Below, in pieces: positions 46,442 through 57,376 of a stretch of DNA of 64,000 nucleotides; position 1 is the stretch's first letter; every line of letters starts with the position of its first letter. This DNA is from Riptortus pedestris (Eukaryota; Arthropoda; Insecta; Hemiptera; Alydidae). Made by a program: the position numbers and the translations under genes. The stretch lies in assembly GCA_019009955.1 (NCBI GenBank), contig CM032231.1:43377501-43441500 (forward strand). Reading direction: 5' to 3'. The notes beneath the pieces were generated by a model, which made no database searches, was not told the DNA's origin, and saw only the letters and a list, made by a program, of their open reading frames with translations.

Positions 46442-46884
46442 ACAGATTTGATGTAATTTATTGGTGAAATAAGGTTCGCCCCTGGTATTTAACCTAATCA
46501 ATTCGAGACTCAACATTTAATAGGAAACTTGCTATCGACATTTCGATCGTCTGCAGTTGGTAACACTGAGTCTCATTAGCAGATATGAACCTTCTTGCGG
46601 GGAACGAGCAGACATTGTGGCGAACTATTAGGAGAACTCCGTGTAATGCTCATTGCCTTAGCGTCTTACTTATCAACTATTCTATAATCTTATCTGGGAT
46701 CTTTGCATATAGTGTTAGCACAGTTCGACTTGGCGAATCCTCTTATATACGAATAGCATCCTGCAGTCATGACTTATGCTATATCAATTTTCGAATATTA
46801 TCTCTAAATGTCTGGCTACATGAAAAGCTAGTGTCCTTGCATCTTAACACTACAGAAGTTATACCAGATATATGTCCTAAACCA
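46442..46884. other. Unidentified GC-richer segment between two HINEs
   Basis: A 110-codon plus frame (46585-46917) is open but runs into the next HINE and has no motif. The segment has CGAAATGTCGATAGCAAGTT on the minus strand, a composition that suggests a retroelement 3' region, unproven. Confidence 0.3.
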
Positions 46885-47746
46885 AAAATTCCGTCACGAT
46901 TAAACTGCTTAAACTAAGCAGATTTCCCACACAAAGGTGTACAATGGATAAATATACATACTGATATAACCAATATTGAGTCAGTTAATAACTCTACAAG
47001 GGAAAGCGTCTGAATTGTAAAAAAACAGGCCAGCCAACCTGAATTCTTACCGGAAATAAAAACCATTAATGAAATTTATCTTAATATAACATATTAATTA
47101 TATTGAAAACTATTTACAATAGCTAGTGCTGTAATTTGTAATGAATCAGAATAATTTTAATCTCAATTACTTAAATTTTAGTAATCCAAGAACAAAAGAA
47201 GGAGGGGGGGGAGTGTCAGCAGAACGTATTTGCATATTTCTCACAAAGTAATTTCAGTAATTCAATGAAAACCATATTTGATATTTAAGCTTGTAATAAA
47301 GTGGTTCATGATATAATAGCTTATTGTTAGTGTGACTTGAGTAGGAGTGGCGCTTTGCTAAAAGCTCGAAATTTAAAAATGCAAATATGTCGGTTAATAA
47401 TCAAAACAGAGAATAAATGTATATAACAATATATATATAGTAAATGTAATGTGCATTATTACAATCTTATGATTGGTTCTATACAATGTTTCGATCCAAC
47501 GTATAGTAACAGAGATATTTCGAATTTTCGAAATTCTTCCCCACTAAACCCCCCTCCTCCTGGTCCGATTTCAGCCGTTAACGAACTTGATCTTTCTTTT
47601 TACATAAAACGACTAAATATCGAGTTTGGTAACGCTAGAGCGGTCCTAACTCCTAGGTAGGATCGATGGACATTTGAAGAAAAATTTCGAAAATCGCGTC
47701 ATGAGTACGACCTCTATAGCTGATTTCCCTTAAGGGAAATCTGCTA
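46885..47746 (+). mobile_element. HINE-like element, long variant without TA core
   Basis: Both ends are present, although the small left hairpin is damaged (CCGTCACGATTAAACTGC). Carries the long-variant block (about 46940-47240). The body jumps from GCTAGAGCGGTCCTAACTCC straight to the right arm: the core and its flanks are deleted. Confidence 0.9.
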
Positions 47747-50337
47747 AAACAGACTAAATGCGTTTTCAGATTTCGTTAGTGAAGTAAGTGAAGAAGCTAC
47801 TTCCAATACATTAATGAGCGCCTCATGTAGACTACCTATTCTTAATACAATTTAGAAAAAAAAACATATATTTTTGGGTATTGTAAAATCAGAAAAATAA
47901 TTTATTTATGTGGCTCTAAGCTAGTGAAAGCGCCAAACTGTTATTGCTATACACACTTTTTCTTAAATTGTATTTTATTCATTGCTGTACAACTATCATT
48001 ATATGATTTTGGAAAATGTTTTATAATAATGTAACGGTAAGAAAACCTACTATATTAAAAATTAGCTCATTTTATACAAAATATAAATCATAATTAATAA
48101 AGAAAAATAATCTAAAACAATCTAACTTGTACCTTTCAGCGAACGAAACGTTAACTGCGAGCATGGCATAAAGACTGAGATAAATATGGCATATAGTTTA
48201 TATATATATTTGCATGTGTTTTTAAAACATTAGACTCAAAATTTAATTGTTCCAAACCAAAATAACATGTTTTTCTGAGCACAAAGCTATATATCACATA
48301 ATGCATTTAAAAATATTTCTAAATCATAAACAACTTCATCGCCCTCCTAAAATAATGAGTCATGTACAACATAATCGGTTTGGACGAGTAAGGCTTCTTC
48401 TTACTCTTAGATAATTATAAAAATTAATTATACAAATTAATTTATTTTACCACAAATATGGAAGTAATCATTTCTAATGATATACAATTGAATATAATTC
48501 TTTCTCAGATAATTCAGGCTACTTATTTTGTGAGGAAAACAATGAATGAAAATTTATTGAACACATTATTGAATTGGAAGACATGTCTATAGTGGTATGT
48601 GATGGTGATGTAACGTACATCAAGAAACTAAGAACAATAACCTTGGTTACTCCCAACACAAGAAGAAAATACAATATATATAGTGTGTCAGCTTTCTCTG
48701 ATTACGGTTTATTTGTTTATTAGCACATTTAATTTTAGTTTACACTCCAAGAGGGTTCTGGGTTTCACCAGATATAAAGTGACTAACTTGTTTCTGAAAT
48801 TAGTATTGGCAAAATCCTCTTTCTCGATAACAGTTTCTTGAAGAGAGAGTTACTCTGGGGCTAGGAACTGAAAACAGCCAAGTTTTTAGGGTCTTCGGAG
48901 TTAGTGGATCAATGAAGTTAAGTCAGCCTTGATAATATTCTAATGCACAAACTTCTGTGAATTCTCACCTAATTTCACTCCAGTATTATTAAATGTAGGA
49001 TTAAACATTGCCTATCATTGATTGGGCTTAAATTTCATAGTTAGCACCTATTATAGACATTAATAAATTAATTGTCAGAAAAAATCATTTTTATTAAAAC
49101 AAATGGATAAAATAATACTAATTTGTATTTGACAGTTTTGTCACTTTTTGTTTTACTGTGTGGTTGCAACAACTATCAAGATTCATTTCAGGAAATCTTT
49201 CGAAAATTGGTTATAAAAAGTTTATTAAATATACTTCACAAGAATTTTTGGTTTTTTAAAGTTTGAGTTATTTTGCACGTGAACCTATGTCACAACTGCC
49301 TAATAGTAATTAGGACTTAACGGTCAATGTTTTTGTTTTTTTTTGAATGACGGGTATTTTTTGTACTGTCTATGCCTTATTTTATATTTGAGTTTAAAAA
49401 TTTATTTTAGTCTGAGTCCTTTCTTTAGAGATAGGTTGTGTGTATTTAATTCGTATGACACGCGCCACATTTTTGAACTTTGGTACATATAAATAAATCA
49501 CAGCAATATTAGATGAATTCATGAAATAGAGTCAATGGAGTGGGGGAGGGGACACAACTTGGACACGAAGTTCTAGATAAAGTATTTTCACTAAATTATT
49601 ATTAAGCAGCACGCAAACAAAATATCACTGATTTCTATGCAATGTGTGCAATTTAAATCACTTTTTCAAATTCCGGAGAAACAAAGTTAATAAAAAGTCA
49701 ATACCGAGGAAGCAAGTCTTACTTGTAGAACCTAGTTGAATGAAATTCTAGTAAATTTTTTATACATAAAAAGCCATAATTCTTTCGCATGAACGACATA
49801 AATATTTAATTTTCTAATGAAAAACTGTAACTACATTAAGACTTCCATGAAGTCAGAAATTTGTAGTTCACCCTTCATTCTCCATTTGCTGATACTCACC
49901 CTTAAGTAACGTTCTTTGTGGGTTGATCTCACTTATGATGTTTGAATTCAATATTTTACAAACTGAGGCTACTTAAACGTGGAGAGACAGATGTGTGTGG
50001 TTTGTGTGTAAAAATATAACATTTTCGAATAGATCTGGTTTTAGAGACTCATTTATTGTTATTTGGGATATTCGGATATTTAAAGGAATTGTACACTATA
50101 TGGTTTTTATTTCATTTGAACAGCGTTATTAGAGCTTGTCAAAATATTTTTTAATTTGCATCCATGGCAGACCTTCATACACTCTATGAACAACTTCGTT
50201 ATAATATAGTTACGGTTAAGAATTGGTTATATAGTAAATATACTGTCAGTTTTATTCGAAATTGAATAAATAATTGGGGATGGTTATTATACTTTAGTGT
50301 AAAGTATATGTGTTTATCCGTATCACAATGTACTCAC
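47747..50337. other. Unique AT-rich DNA, weak coding hints only
   Basis: About 48450-48720 has an open plus-strand frame broken by one TGA (peptide with CDGDVTYIKKLRTITLVTPN), possibly an old gene or transposon relic. About 49906-49974 on the minus strand is open and bounded by TAG and a strong GTGAGTATC donor, but its phase does not join the exon at 50338-50405. Confidence 0.35.
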
Positions 50338-50405
50338 CTGCCTACTTGAAAAATTCCATGGGCCTCTCTAAGATATGGCTGATATACGTTATTGATCTCC
50401 GGCCA
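50338..50405 (-). CDS. Probable internal coding exon (68 bp) of an unidentified host gene
   Basis: On the minus strand a pyrimidine-rich tract (TCTCTCCCGTCTTTTCCCAT) leads to the acceptor TTTGCAG, followed by 68 bases and the donor CAG|GTGAGTA. Of the three frames only one is open, giving WPEINNVYQPYLREAHGIFQ then VG and two spare bases, a convincing protein segment. It enters at phase 0 and leaves at phase 2, so it cannot join directly to the exon at 32096-32233, which starts at phase 0. Either further exons lie between, or these are different genes. Not recognised by name. Confidence 0.6.
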
Positions 50406-51489
50406 CTGCAAACATGGACGAAATGGGAAAAGACGGGAGAGAAACTACTTATGAAATTGACATTGACAGTTATGCTTCTGCTTTTATCTCATTTATCCCT
50501 TCTCTTTCCAATGACATTTCTGACACATAACATAATTCTGAATAGTACAAAAAAAAAGCTAGTAACAAAAGTTATTCATTTTGGTCGAGTTGAGTTCATA
50601 TTCCTCAAAAAATAAAAGTATAAACGTCGTACTCTTTCAAAACAAACAAGGCATTAGAAAAACTATGTGGATGATACATTTGTTAGTTTGGTCCTTGTTT
50701 TGTATGATAACAAGAGGTTCATCGTTTATTAAAAATTATTATTTATTCTTAGGTGTATTACTCAAGACGAATGTCTACATCGAATTCCTTTACGAGTTTA
50801 CCTAATGCAACGATATTCTACAACGAATTATACAAATACGACATATAACATGTATATTTTACAAGCAAGACTACATTTTCTTCGTGTAGTTTCCGAATGA
50901 AGTTAAAATCATGTTTTGATTACGCCATCCATTCCTTAGATTTATCATAACTTCAAATTCAACTTACAAGTTAGATACTCACTTAACTGAAGTACCTTTC
51001 AGTGATATCTTAGTAAACTAGTAAACTCGCCTGATATTAGCAGGCAAAATAATGTCACTATGAGTTGCCACGTGTCTGCACTAACATCAGAACCGACTGC
51101 ACTGTCATATCAATGAATAATTGATTCAGATCAACATTATATTTAATGGCGCAAATCTCATTCACAAAAATAAATATCTATGCTGAATTTGGATTTCTTC
51201 TGCAGTTAGCCCTTATCCTAATTTTTGAGTCTTGTTCTCTGTTCCCGGTGATCAGCCTCCCTTAAATTGTCATCAGCCTCATAGATTCCATAGAATCTTG
51301 AAGCATTCAGGTATGGAATGATGTATCCGTCATTAGTGTTCTAATGTAGTTTATTACCTGAAATTGTGTTATAAGGTAACAGAACGTACTTATGTAGTAA
51401 AGCTAAAGAGAAAGAAATTTTATCTTTTACTATTAGATTCCCAATTGACAAAAAAATTATGTCTGCAGCTATTATCCATATTTTTGACC
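50406..51489. other. Unique DNA, probably intron on the minus strand
   Basis: Contains the pyrimidine tract of the exon above at its edge. The plus frame 50310-50615 is a shadow of the minus-strand exon and its intron. A minus frame at 51341-51523 is hydrophobic and open, with a TTTCTCTTTAG acceptor inside, but no clear exon. Confidence 0.35.
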
Positions 51490-51606
51490 CACTAATGTTT
51501 TCGGCAGACCATTTTGCAATCATCAGGTGCTCTCTACTTCGAGTAGAACACTCGCCCTAGAGAGCACCTGATTACGGCAGCAGGGTCTGCAGAAAACTAG
51601 TTAGTG
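51490..51606. mobile_element. Foldback element (imperfect inverted repeat)
   Basis: Left arm 51490-51536 and right arm 51558-51606 are reverse complements with a few mismatches. The inner 15 bases (ATCAGGTGCTCTCTA) are perfect. The loop is about 21 bases. The ends are CACTAA and TTAGTG. Confidence 0.75.
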
Positions 51607-52488
51607 TGAAAGGAAATATATAGATACTTGTTGCAGGCACAATTTTTCTAATCCTAATTAATACATGTTGTATGACTGGATTGAAAGAAAAAAACGCCAT
51701 TAGAAAATTGGTAAATTAAAATGAAGTGTTTACAACATCTGCCATAAATGTATATAATTGTTACTTCCTCTTGAAACCAGTGGCGCAGATCATAGAATTT
51801 AGAAGGGTTGGTTTACTGAGAAAAATATCAGAATTTGCCAACACACTAATCTGTGGCTTATTGGTAGAGCACCAGCCAGGATGATTTCGTTCCAATAGTA
51901 TGTTTCTCATATCGTTAATGAATCGGGTTGGATTGGTTTGAGAATTTGAATTACAATTTAATTTTTAAACTCTTATTCATCACCAACTAAAGTTTTAGCA
52001 CATTCTTGGAGCGGCAGGCTCTTAGGACTTGCCCACATTATGAACCAAGTTTGTCGATTACTGTTTGTCTTTTTCCATCTCATTTTCCAAATGAATACAA
52101 AGACTTCTCAAGTCTGTGTATTTGGAATTTTCTAATTATTCTGCTCGAGAGCTTCGGCTTAGATGTAAGTTGAGTTTGTTGGCGCATACTAAACAGTTAC
52201 CTGCTCCAAACTTTATAAAGAGAATGCTTGTATGCAAGTTAGCTTTAATTAGTGACTAAGAAATCTTATTAAGGTTTTAGTCATAATCCGCGAGCGGACT
52301 TTCCTCACATTGTTACTGACTTGAATGATAATTGGGTTTGGGAAGTTTCCATTGATTTCAAGAGTAGTGAGCCCAAACAGATCCTACCTGATCCTACCAG
52401 AAGTACAACTCACTTCCCGGGTGGTTTGTATTTTGGCAAAGCACAACTAGTTACGATCATTAAATTGTAATACTTCATATGGTAATTA
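51607..52488. other. Unique DNA, nothing recognised
   Basis: No open frames above 60 codons, no terminal repeats. Confidence 0.45.
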
Positions 52489-52679
52489 TTAATTAACGTC
52501 CACTTTTTACAACAAAGGCTACAGGTTACCACCCTTTTCCAGCCAGGATGGGAATAAGGTTTTGTTTAATGAATTCCTTCACTAAATAAATTCCTTTGCC
52601 CTGGCGGGAACCGAACTCGCCACTCTTGGTTTACCATGTGACATTAAAGGGTTTAACTCACATTGCTAAACTGAGCCCC
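52489..52679 (-). mobile_element. tRNA-Leu-derived SINE
   Basis: Minus-strand copy with tail, B-box region and head. A possible imperfect duplication TATGGTAA/TATGTTAA flanks it. Lacks the GCTAATTGGGACGGGTTATC segment. Confidence 0.85.
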
Positions 52680-52828
52680 GTATGTTAAACAAGTGGATCT
52701 ACTACAGATAATGAGAAAATAAAGATACATGGTGTTGTCACTTTCATATCTCAGGCTTCATCTATGGAGGACCTAGGCATTTATCACACAAATGTTTGCA
52801 CATTTTCAGCTGTCACCAGCATCCTTTG

Positions 52829-52975
52829 TCAATGGAGGATGCCCAAACATCCGCATGTCCTCCTCAGACCATCAAGCCACCGTTGTCTGGGTCCACCTCT
52901 TTTCCTACTTCTCCCTCGTGTACCAAATAACATCTTCCATGACAGTCTAATGGGTTCCATTGTTTCACATGTCTG
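52829..52975 (-). pseudogene. LINE reverse-transcriptase C-terminal fragment
   Basis: On the minus strand the frame reads RLSWKMLFGTRGRSRKRGGP then RQRWLDGLRRTCG, ending at TGA (52829-52831). The GxxRSRGRPRxRW-x-D pattern is the familiar C-terminal tail of several LINE polyproteins. A stop lies a short way upstream and no RT core is present. The frame belongs to a different LINE family from the one at 5664-6353. Confidence 0.65.
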
Positions 52976-53042
52976 TCACTTTTTATGGCTCGTATGATTT
53001 CAAGTGCGTCGTACGATTCCATTAGTTAACTTTTTGCTTTTG

Positions 53043-53247
53043 AGGGCGCTCAGGTTAATCGTGTGAGTTAAGGCATTGGTCTTAATCTCACTTGATAAAC
53101 TTAGTGTTTTGAGTTTTATCCTCACCAGGGCAACATGATTTTTTTTAGTGACGACCTTATTAAATAATACCCTTAGAAAAGTGGGTTAACCTGTAGACAC
53201 ACCGTCCCAATTGGCTTAGTAGCACAAAGTGAACGTTAATAAATAGT
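53043..53247 (+). mobile_element. tRNA-Leu-derived SINE
   Basis: Diverged full-length copy. Flanks TTTTGCTTTTG before and TTTTGCTTTCG after form an imperfect 11-bp target duplication. Confidence 0.85.
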
Positions 53248-53446
53248 GAATTTTGCTTTCGCTGCATCTGTGCCACTTCTCAACGGTTCCAAATATTTTT
53301 CATAACTCTTTCTTCCGTAGACTAACAGGCCTTTCCTCTTTTCCTTTTTAGGTTTGTGTCTAATCACCGGTTTATTTAAAACTAGTTTCGCATCCCGATT
53401 TGGAAAGCTTTCTGCAGGGCATAGTGGGTTTGGTACCTGAGCTTTG

Positions 53447-53669
53447 CAAATGAATTATTAACGTCCTCTTTTTGCAACTAAGACTAATTGGGACGGGTTA
53501 TCTACAACTTACCACCCTTTCCTAGCCAGAGTGGGACTAAGGATTTTATTTAATGACTCCCGTCACTAAATAAATTCCTTTGCCCAGGCGGGATCGAACT
53601 CGCCACTCTAGGTTTACCATGTGAGATTCAAGTCATCGCTTTAGCTCACATGGCTAACCTGAGCCCCCG
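53447..53669 (-). mobile_element. tRNA-Leu-derived SINE
   Basis: Full length, flanked by CCTGAGCTTTG (53436-53446) and CCCGAGCTTTG (53670-53680). Confidence 0.9.
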
Positions 53670-53959
53670 CCCGAGCTTTGGACATAAACAAAATATATAT
53701 TCACATTTACTTCCTACGTAAACATGAAAGTTTGCTTATTCGTCAGGTTCTTTGTGGTATTCTTTCTTTGTTTGTACTTTAAATGTGAATTTATATTATT
53801 GGGCTAATTTTTTATTTACGTTTGAGAATTAAGCAGGTTGTAATTATTTAATTTCTTGGGCAATATAGGTTGGTTTTGAATTTTTATGTCTTGATAAGTA
53901 GCTATATTTATTACTTTTTGACAGAATACATGTAGCATAACTTCTACCTCAAAACTGTT

Positions 53960-54085
53960 CTGTAAAAAGACAATTTATCCTGAATTTTAAAAATTCTTTA
54001 CCTTTACTATTTTAGAATTATAACAAGAAAATGTGTGAATCGCTTAAATTGCGACACACCTAAATAAACTAAATAAATAAAATGC
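53960..54085 (+). mobile_element. LINE-type 3' end with terminal stem-loop
   Basis: Second copy of the family at 29150-29260: ATGTGTGAATCGCTTAAATT, GCGACACACC, then a TAAATAAACTAAATAAATAAA tail. Confidence 0.65.
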
Positions 54086-54109
54086 TATTATAATGTCTCA
54101 ATCATCTAC

Positions 54110-54480
54110 TAATGTTCTGACCTTTGGGAGTAGGGATCTTTGGTGAAAATTGTACCTCCAAAAAAGGTTCTTGAAACTGTGTCAAAGGGAAGTACTGTCG
54201 ACTTCCCGGAAACGCCGAGATAGGCTGTATGTCGCTGCTAAGGGGAAAACTTTCTCCACTTGAGCCAAAAGGAAGAGCCTCGCTTTGTACTTAGCCACAA
54301 TAAGGGAATCAGGCGGCGGATGAGTTGGTTGTTTACAAATGAAAAGGGACCACTGATTGGAGGAGAGCGGCTGATGAGAGGAAACAAAGCAAGCAAGGGC
54401 TCTGGATTCCGATTGGGATGTCAAAACTTTAGGCGGCGAGAGAGCTTGTCGAACAGGTCTCCTTCATACTTACAATAATG
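54110..54480. other. GC-rich unique segment, possible promoter or first exon
   Basis: Clearly richer in G+C and CpG than any neighbour. Overlapping frames are open on both strands (54260-54478 plus, 54182-54424 minus). It has two ATTGG/CCAAT-type motifs (54355 and 54415) and, on the minus strand, a donor-like GTAAGTATG at about 54467-54475. No known protein recognised. Function is inference only. Confidence 0.3.
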
Positions 54481-54762
54481 TGCGCCTTCTGCTTTGTTCA
54501 AACTAGAACAACTGATTAATATTTAAAAAATAGGTGCCTTAGTACTACACTAACTTATAATATTCTGAGTTGGTATTCTGGCAGGTGGATGTGACTTCTA
54601 ATGTAGGTAGGATGAAAGAATTGGCTACGCTTCCCCTGTTACAATTTATTAAAACGGCAGAGCGCTTTCGATGCAGTGCATCATCTTGTAATTTAATAAA
54701 AAATATTGCCCCTTGATGTATGAATAGTTTTATATGTTATTTAGTTCTAAGAAAGATAGTTT

Positions 54763-54890
54763 TAGCAGATTTCCCTTGAGGGAAATCAGCTATTGAGGTT
54801 GTAATCATGACGGAATTTTCGAAATTTTTCTTCAAATGTCCATCGACCCTACCTAGTAGATGACGAAAATGAGGTCCGTTCAAAACAGTA

Positions 54891-54943
<53 letters not shown>

Positions 54944-55379
54944 CTGTTAACGCTCTAGCGGTCGCAATTTTTGTGTGATCATTATCAAACTCGATATTTA
55001 ATCGTTTTATGTAAAAAGAAAGATCAAGTTCGTTAACGGCTGAAATCGGACCAGTGGGAGAGGGGGGATTTAGAGGGGAGGATTTTCGAAAATTCGAAAT
55101 ATCTCCATTACTATATGTCGGATCGAAAAATTGTACAGAATCAATCTTATTGCAAATTAAATTTACTATAAATATTGTTATATACATTTATTCTCTATCT
55201 TGAATATTAACCGAGATATTTGCATTTTTATTAAATCTGGGCGGCTAACGGACGGGTGACTTTCCCGCCAGAAGCTAGTTCGGCCGTTTCCTTAACTGCT
55301 CGGCTCTCGTGAAATTTCGCTATTGTGAAACATCACGTGGGAAATCTGCTTAGTTTACGCAGCCCCTGCGTGACGGACT
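54763..55379 (-). mobile_element. HINE-like element, full length
   Basis: Complete ends, core at 54894-54939 with a CA interruption. The sense body has the longest example of the recurrent open frame (54849-55187). Close relative of the copy at 32868-33484. Confidence 0.93.
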
Positions 55380-55852
55380 ATTTATTGTTATACTTTACCG
55401 ATTTTACTCCTTATCTAAAATATTTTAATAGAGGTAGTAATTATTGTTTTTTGTGTCAACAGGGCACTGACGATGATGCACTGCATCAAAAGCGCTCTGC
55501 CGTTTTAATAAAGTGTTATAGTGGAAGCATAGCCAACTCCTTTGTCCTACCTAACTTATAATAATTAGTAACATGACAATTTTTTTTTTTTAGAAAATTT
55601 GCATTTAGTTATCACTGCCCAGACTTCATTTACCGTCAAATTGGTCTATGATAGTTAATTTCCTAAGTTGAAGACACGAACTGAAAAAAAATCAGAAATC
55701 TATAATCTCTGGGTCAAGGTTTACTCCAAACTTCTAGTCAATATTTCATGTCACTTTTGTCTGCCAAAACTCTTGCCAGCAAGGTCTCTGAAAGTAATTG
55801 CGCTTTGGACAAAGTTCATTTTGGGGGGGGATATTTTAGCCGATGCATTTTT
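55380..55852. other. Unique DNA between two HINEs
   Basis: The words GCACTGACGATGATGCACTG with AAAAGCGCTCTGCCG (55463-55502) echo an inverted stretch at about 54655-54690 (AACGGCAGAGCGCTTTCGATGC, split here), so a short inverted repeat pair brackets the HINE at 54763-55379. Confidence 0.4.
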
Positions 55853-56511
55853 ATTAGCAGATTTCCCTGGGGGATCAAATCCAAGGGAAATCAGCTATTG
55901 AGGTCGTACTCATGACGCGATTTTTGAAAATTTCCTCAAATATCCGTCGATCGCACCCAATAGATGGCGAAAATGAGGTCCGTTCAAAACTGCGTATGTA
56001 TGTATATATACATATTTGTCTTGTAACGCTCTAGCGGTCTCAATTTTTATCCGATCGTTACGAAACTCGAAATTTAAACGTTTTATATAAAAACGAAGAT
56101 CCAGTTTGTTAAGGGCTAAAATCCGAGCAGGTGGGGTTGGGAGAGGGGTTAGTGGGGATGAATTTTGAATATTCTCAATATCTCCGTTATTTTGCGTCGA
56201 AAAATTGTGTAGAAGAAATCTTATAGCTAACATTAAGATGCAATGTTCTATAAATGTTGTTATCTACGGTTTTCCAATATCTTGATTATTGCCCGAAATA
56301 TTTGAAGTTTTCAGTTTTCGGCCTCCAGTAAACCCCCACTCCTACTACACGTCATATTAACAAAAATCTGTTATAATACGAAGCACTTTATTTGAAACCT
56401 ATACATCAAATATTGTTCTCATTAAACTTTTATGTTTTGAGATAAATGCAAATATGTGATGCACGTGGGAAATATGCTTAGTTAACGCAGCCACTGCGTG
56501 ACGGACTTTTT
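55853..56511 (-). mobile_element. HINE-like element with expanded 3' hairpin loop
   Basis: Both ends are present. At the 3' end the stem is intact, but the loop carries extra bases: GATTTCCCTTGG...CCAGGGAAATC in sense. Core short (GTATGTATGTATATATAC). Confidence 0.88.
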
Positions 56512-57139
56512 CTTTTCATTAATGTTTTTAACTAACCAATAGGAGCTGTAGCCCCGAACTTCTATCGCCAATTTAAACCTTTCATTTCTTGCTTCAAGAA
56601 CTTTGTTTCACCTATCAACGAACGCGAACACATCACAAGTTCGTGGATGTAATGGCAGTTCCCGTTCCATTCTCATTATGTCCCAAGGTAATTTGTTTTT
56701 TTGAAACTGTAACAAGAAATTTTTATAAATCATAAGAAATATCATAACTAGAAGCATAACAACTTATCAAGAATTCAAAAAATTCACACGAGATAACTTT
56801 CTTTGTAAGCATGAACTGTTCTTTCAAAACTTCTGACGATGATAACCTTACTTAATACAGATTGTAGTTAAAGCATGACGCATAGATCCTACATTTTGTT
56901 GTACGAATAAAGTAAAGTGAATTGATTGTTTAAACAGTTGTTTGCACTGTGAAATACTTTACCTTTTTTTTAAAAAAGTACAGCAGACTAACTACAACAC
57001 CATCCTTGACTACTTCAATGTGAATTATACTAAAAAAAAAATATGTTGTACTTTCTTAAATACACTTGACGGAACTAGAGCGTATCATGGTGTGTTATCT
57101 AGTCACTTCTAACATTAAAACTTAAGCACTTTAAAATTA
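56512..57139. other. Unique DNA with an ambiguous open block
   Basis: About 56601-56687 is open in two plus-strand frames and ends at CCCAAG|GTAATT, after an acceptor-like TTTCTTGCTTCAAG. It may be an exon, but the donor is weak and the frame cannot be chosen. Confidence 0.3.
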
Positions 57140-57364
57140 GGGGGCTCAGGTTAGCCATGCGAGTTAAAGCGTTGACCTTTATCTCACATGGTAAACCTAG
57201 AGTGGCGAGTTCGATTCTTGCCTGGACAAAGGAAATTATTTAGTGACGAAATTCATTAAATAACGTCCTAAAATCCCACCCTGGCTAGAAAAGGGCGGTA
57301 ACCTGTAGATAACCCGTCCCAATTAGCCTCAGTTGCAAAAAGTGGACGTTAATAAATAATAATA
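57140..57364 (+). mobile_element. tRNA-Leu-derived SINE, best-preserved copy
   Basis: Full length with perfect 12-bp duplications ACTTTAAAATTA at 57128-57139 and 57365-57376. The tRNA-like head can fold an acceptor stem: GCTCAGG pairs with CCTGGAC/CCTGGGC. Internal A-box-like GGTTAGCCATGCG and B-box-like GAGTTCGATTC suggest pol III transcription. Tail is ATAATAAT. Confidence 0.93.
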
Positions 57365-57376
57365 ACTTTAAAATTA

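Noticed and set aside
49906..49974. Exon on the minus strand before a GTGAGTATC donor
   Set aside because: The acceptor is weak and its phase cannot follow the well-supported exon at 50338-50405; kept only as a hint.
50310..50615. Plus-strand 101-codon frame
   Set aside because: Overlaps the minus-strand exon and its pyrimidine tract; the splice sites support the minus strand.
57140..57230. Functional tRNA gene
   Set aside because: The tRNA-like head lacks intact arms and is followed by the SINE body and tail with target duplications.
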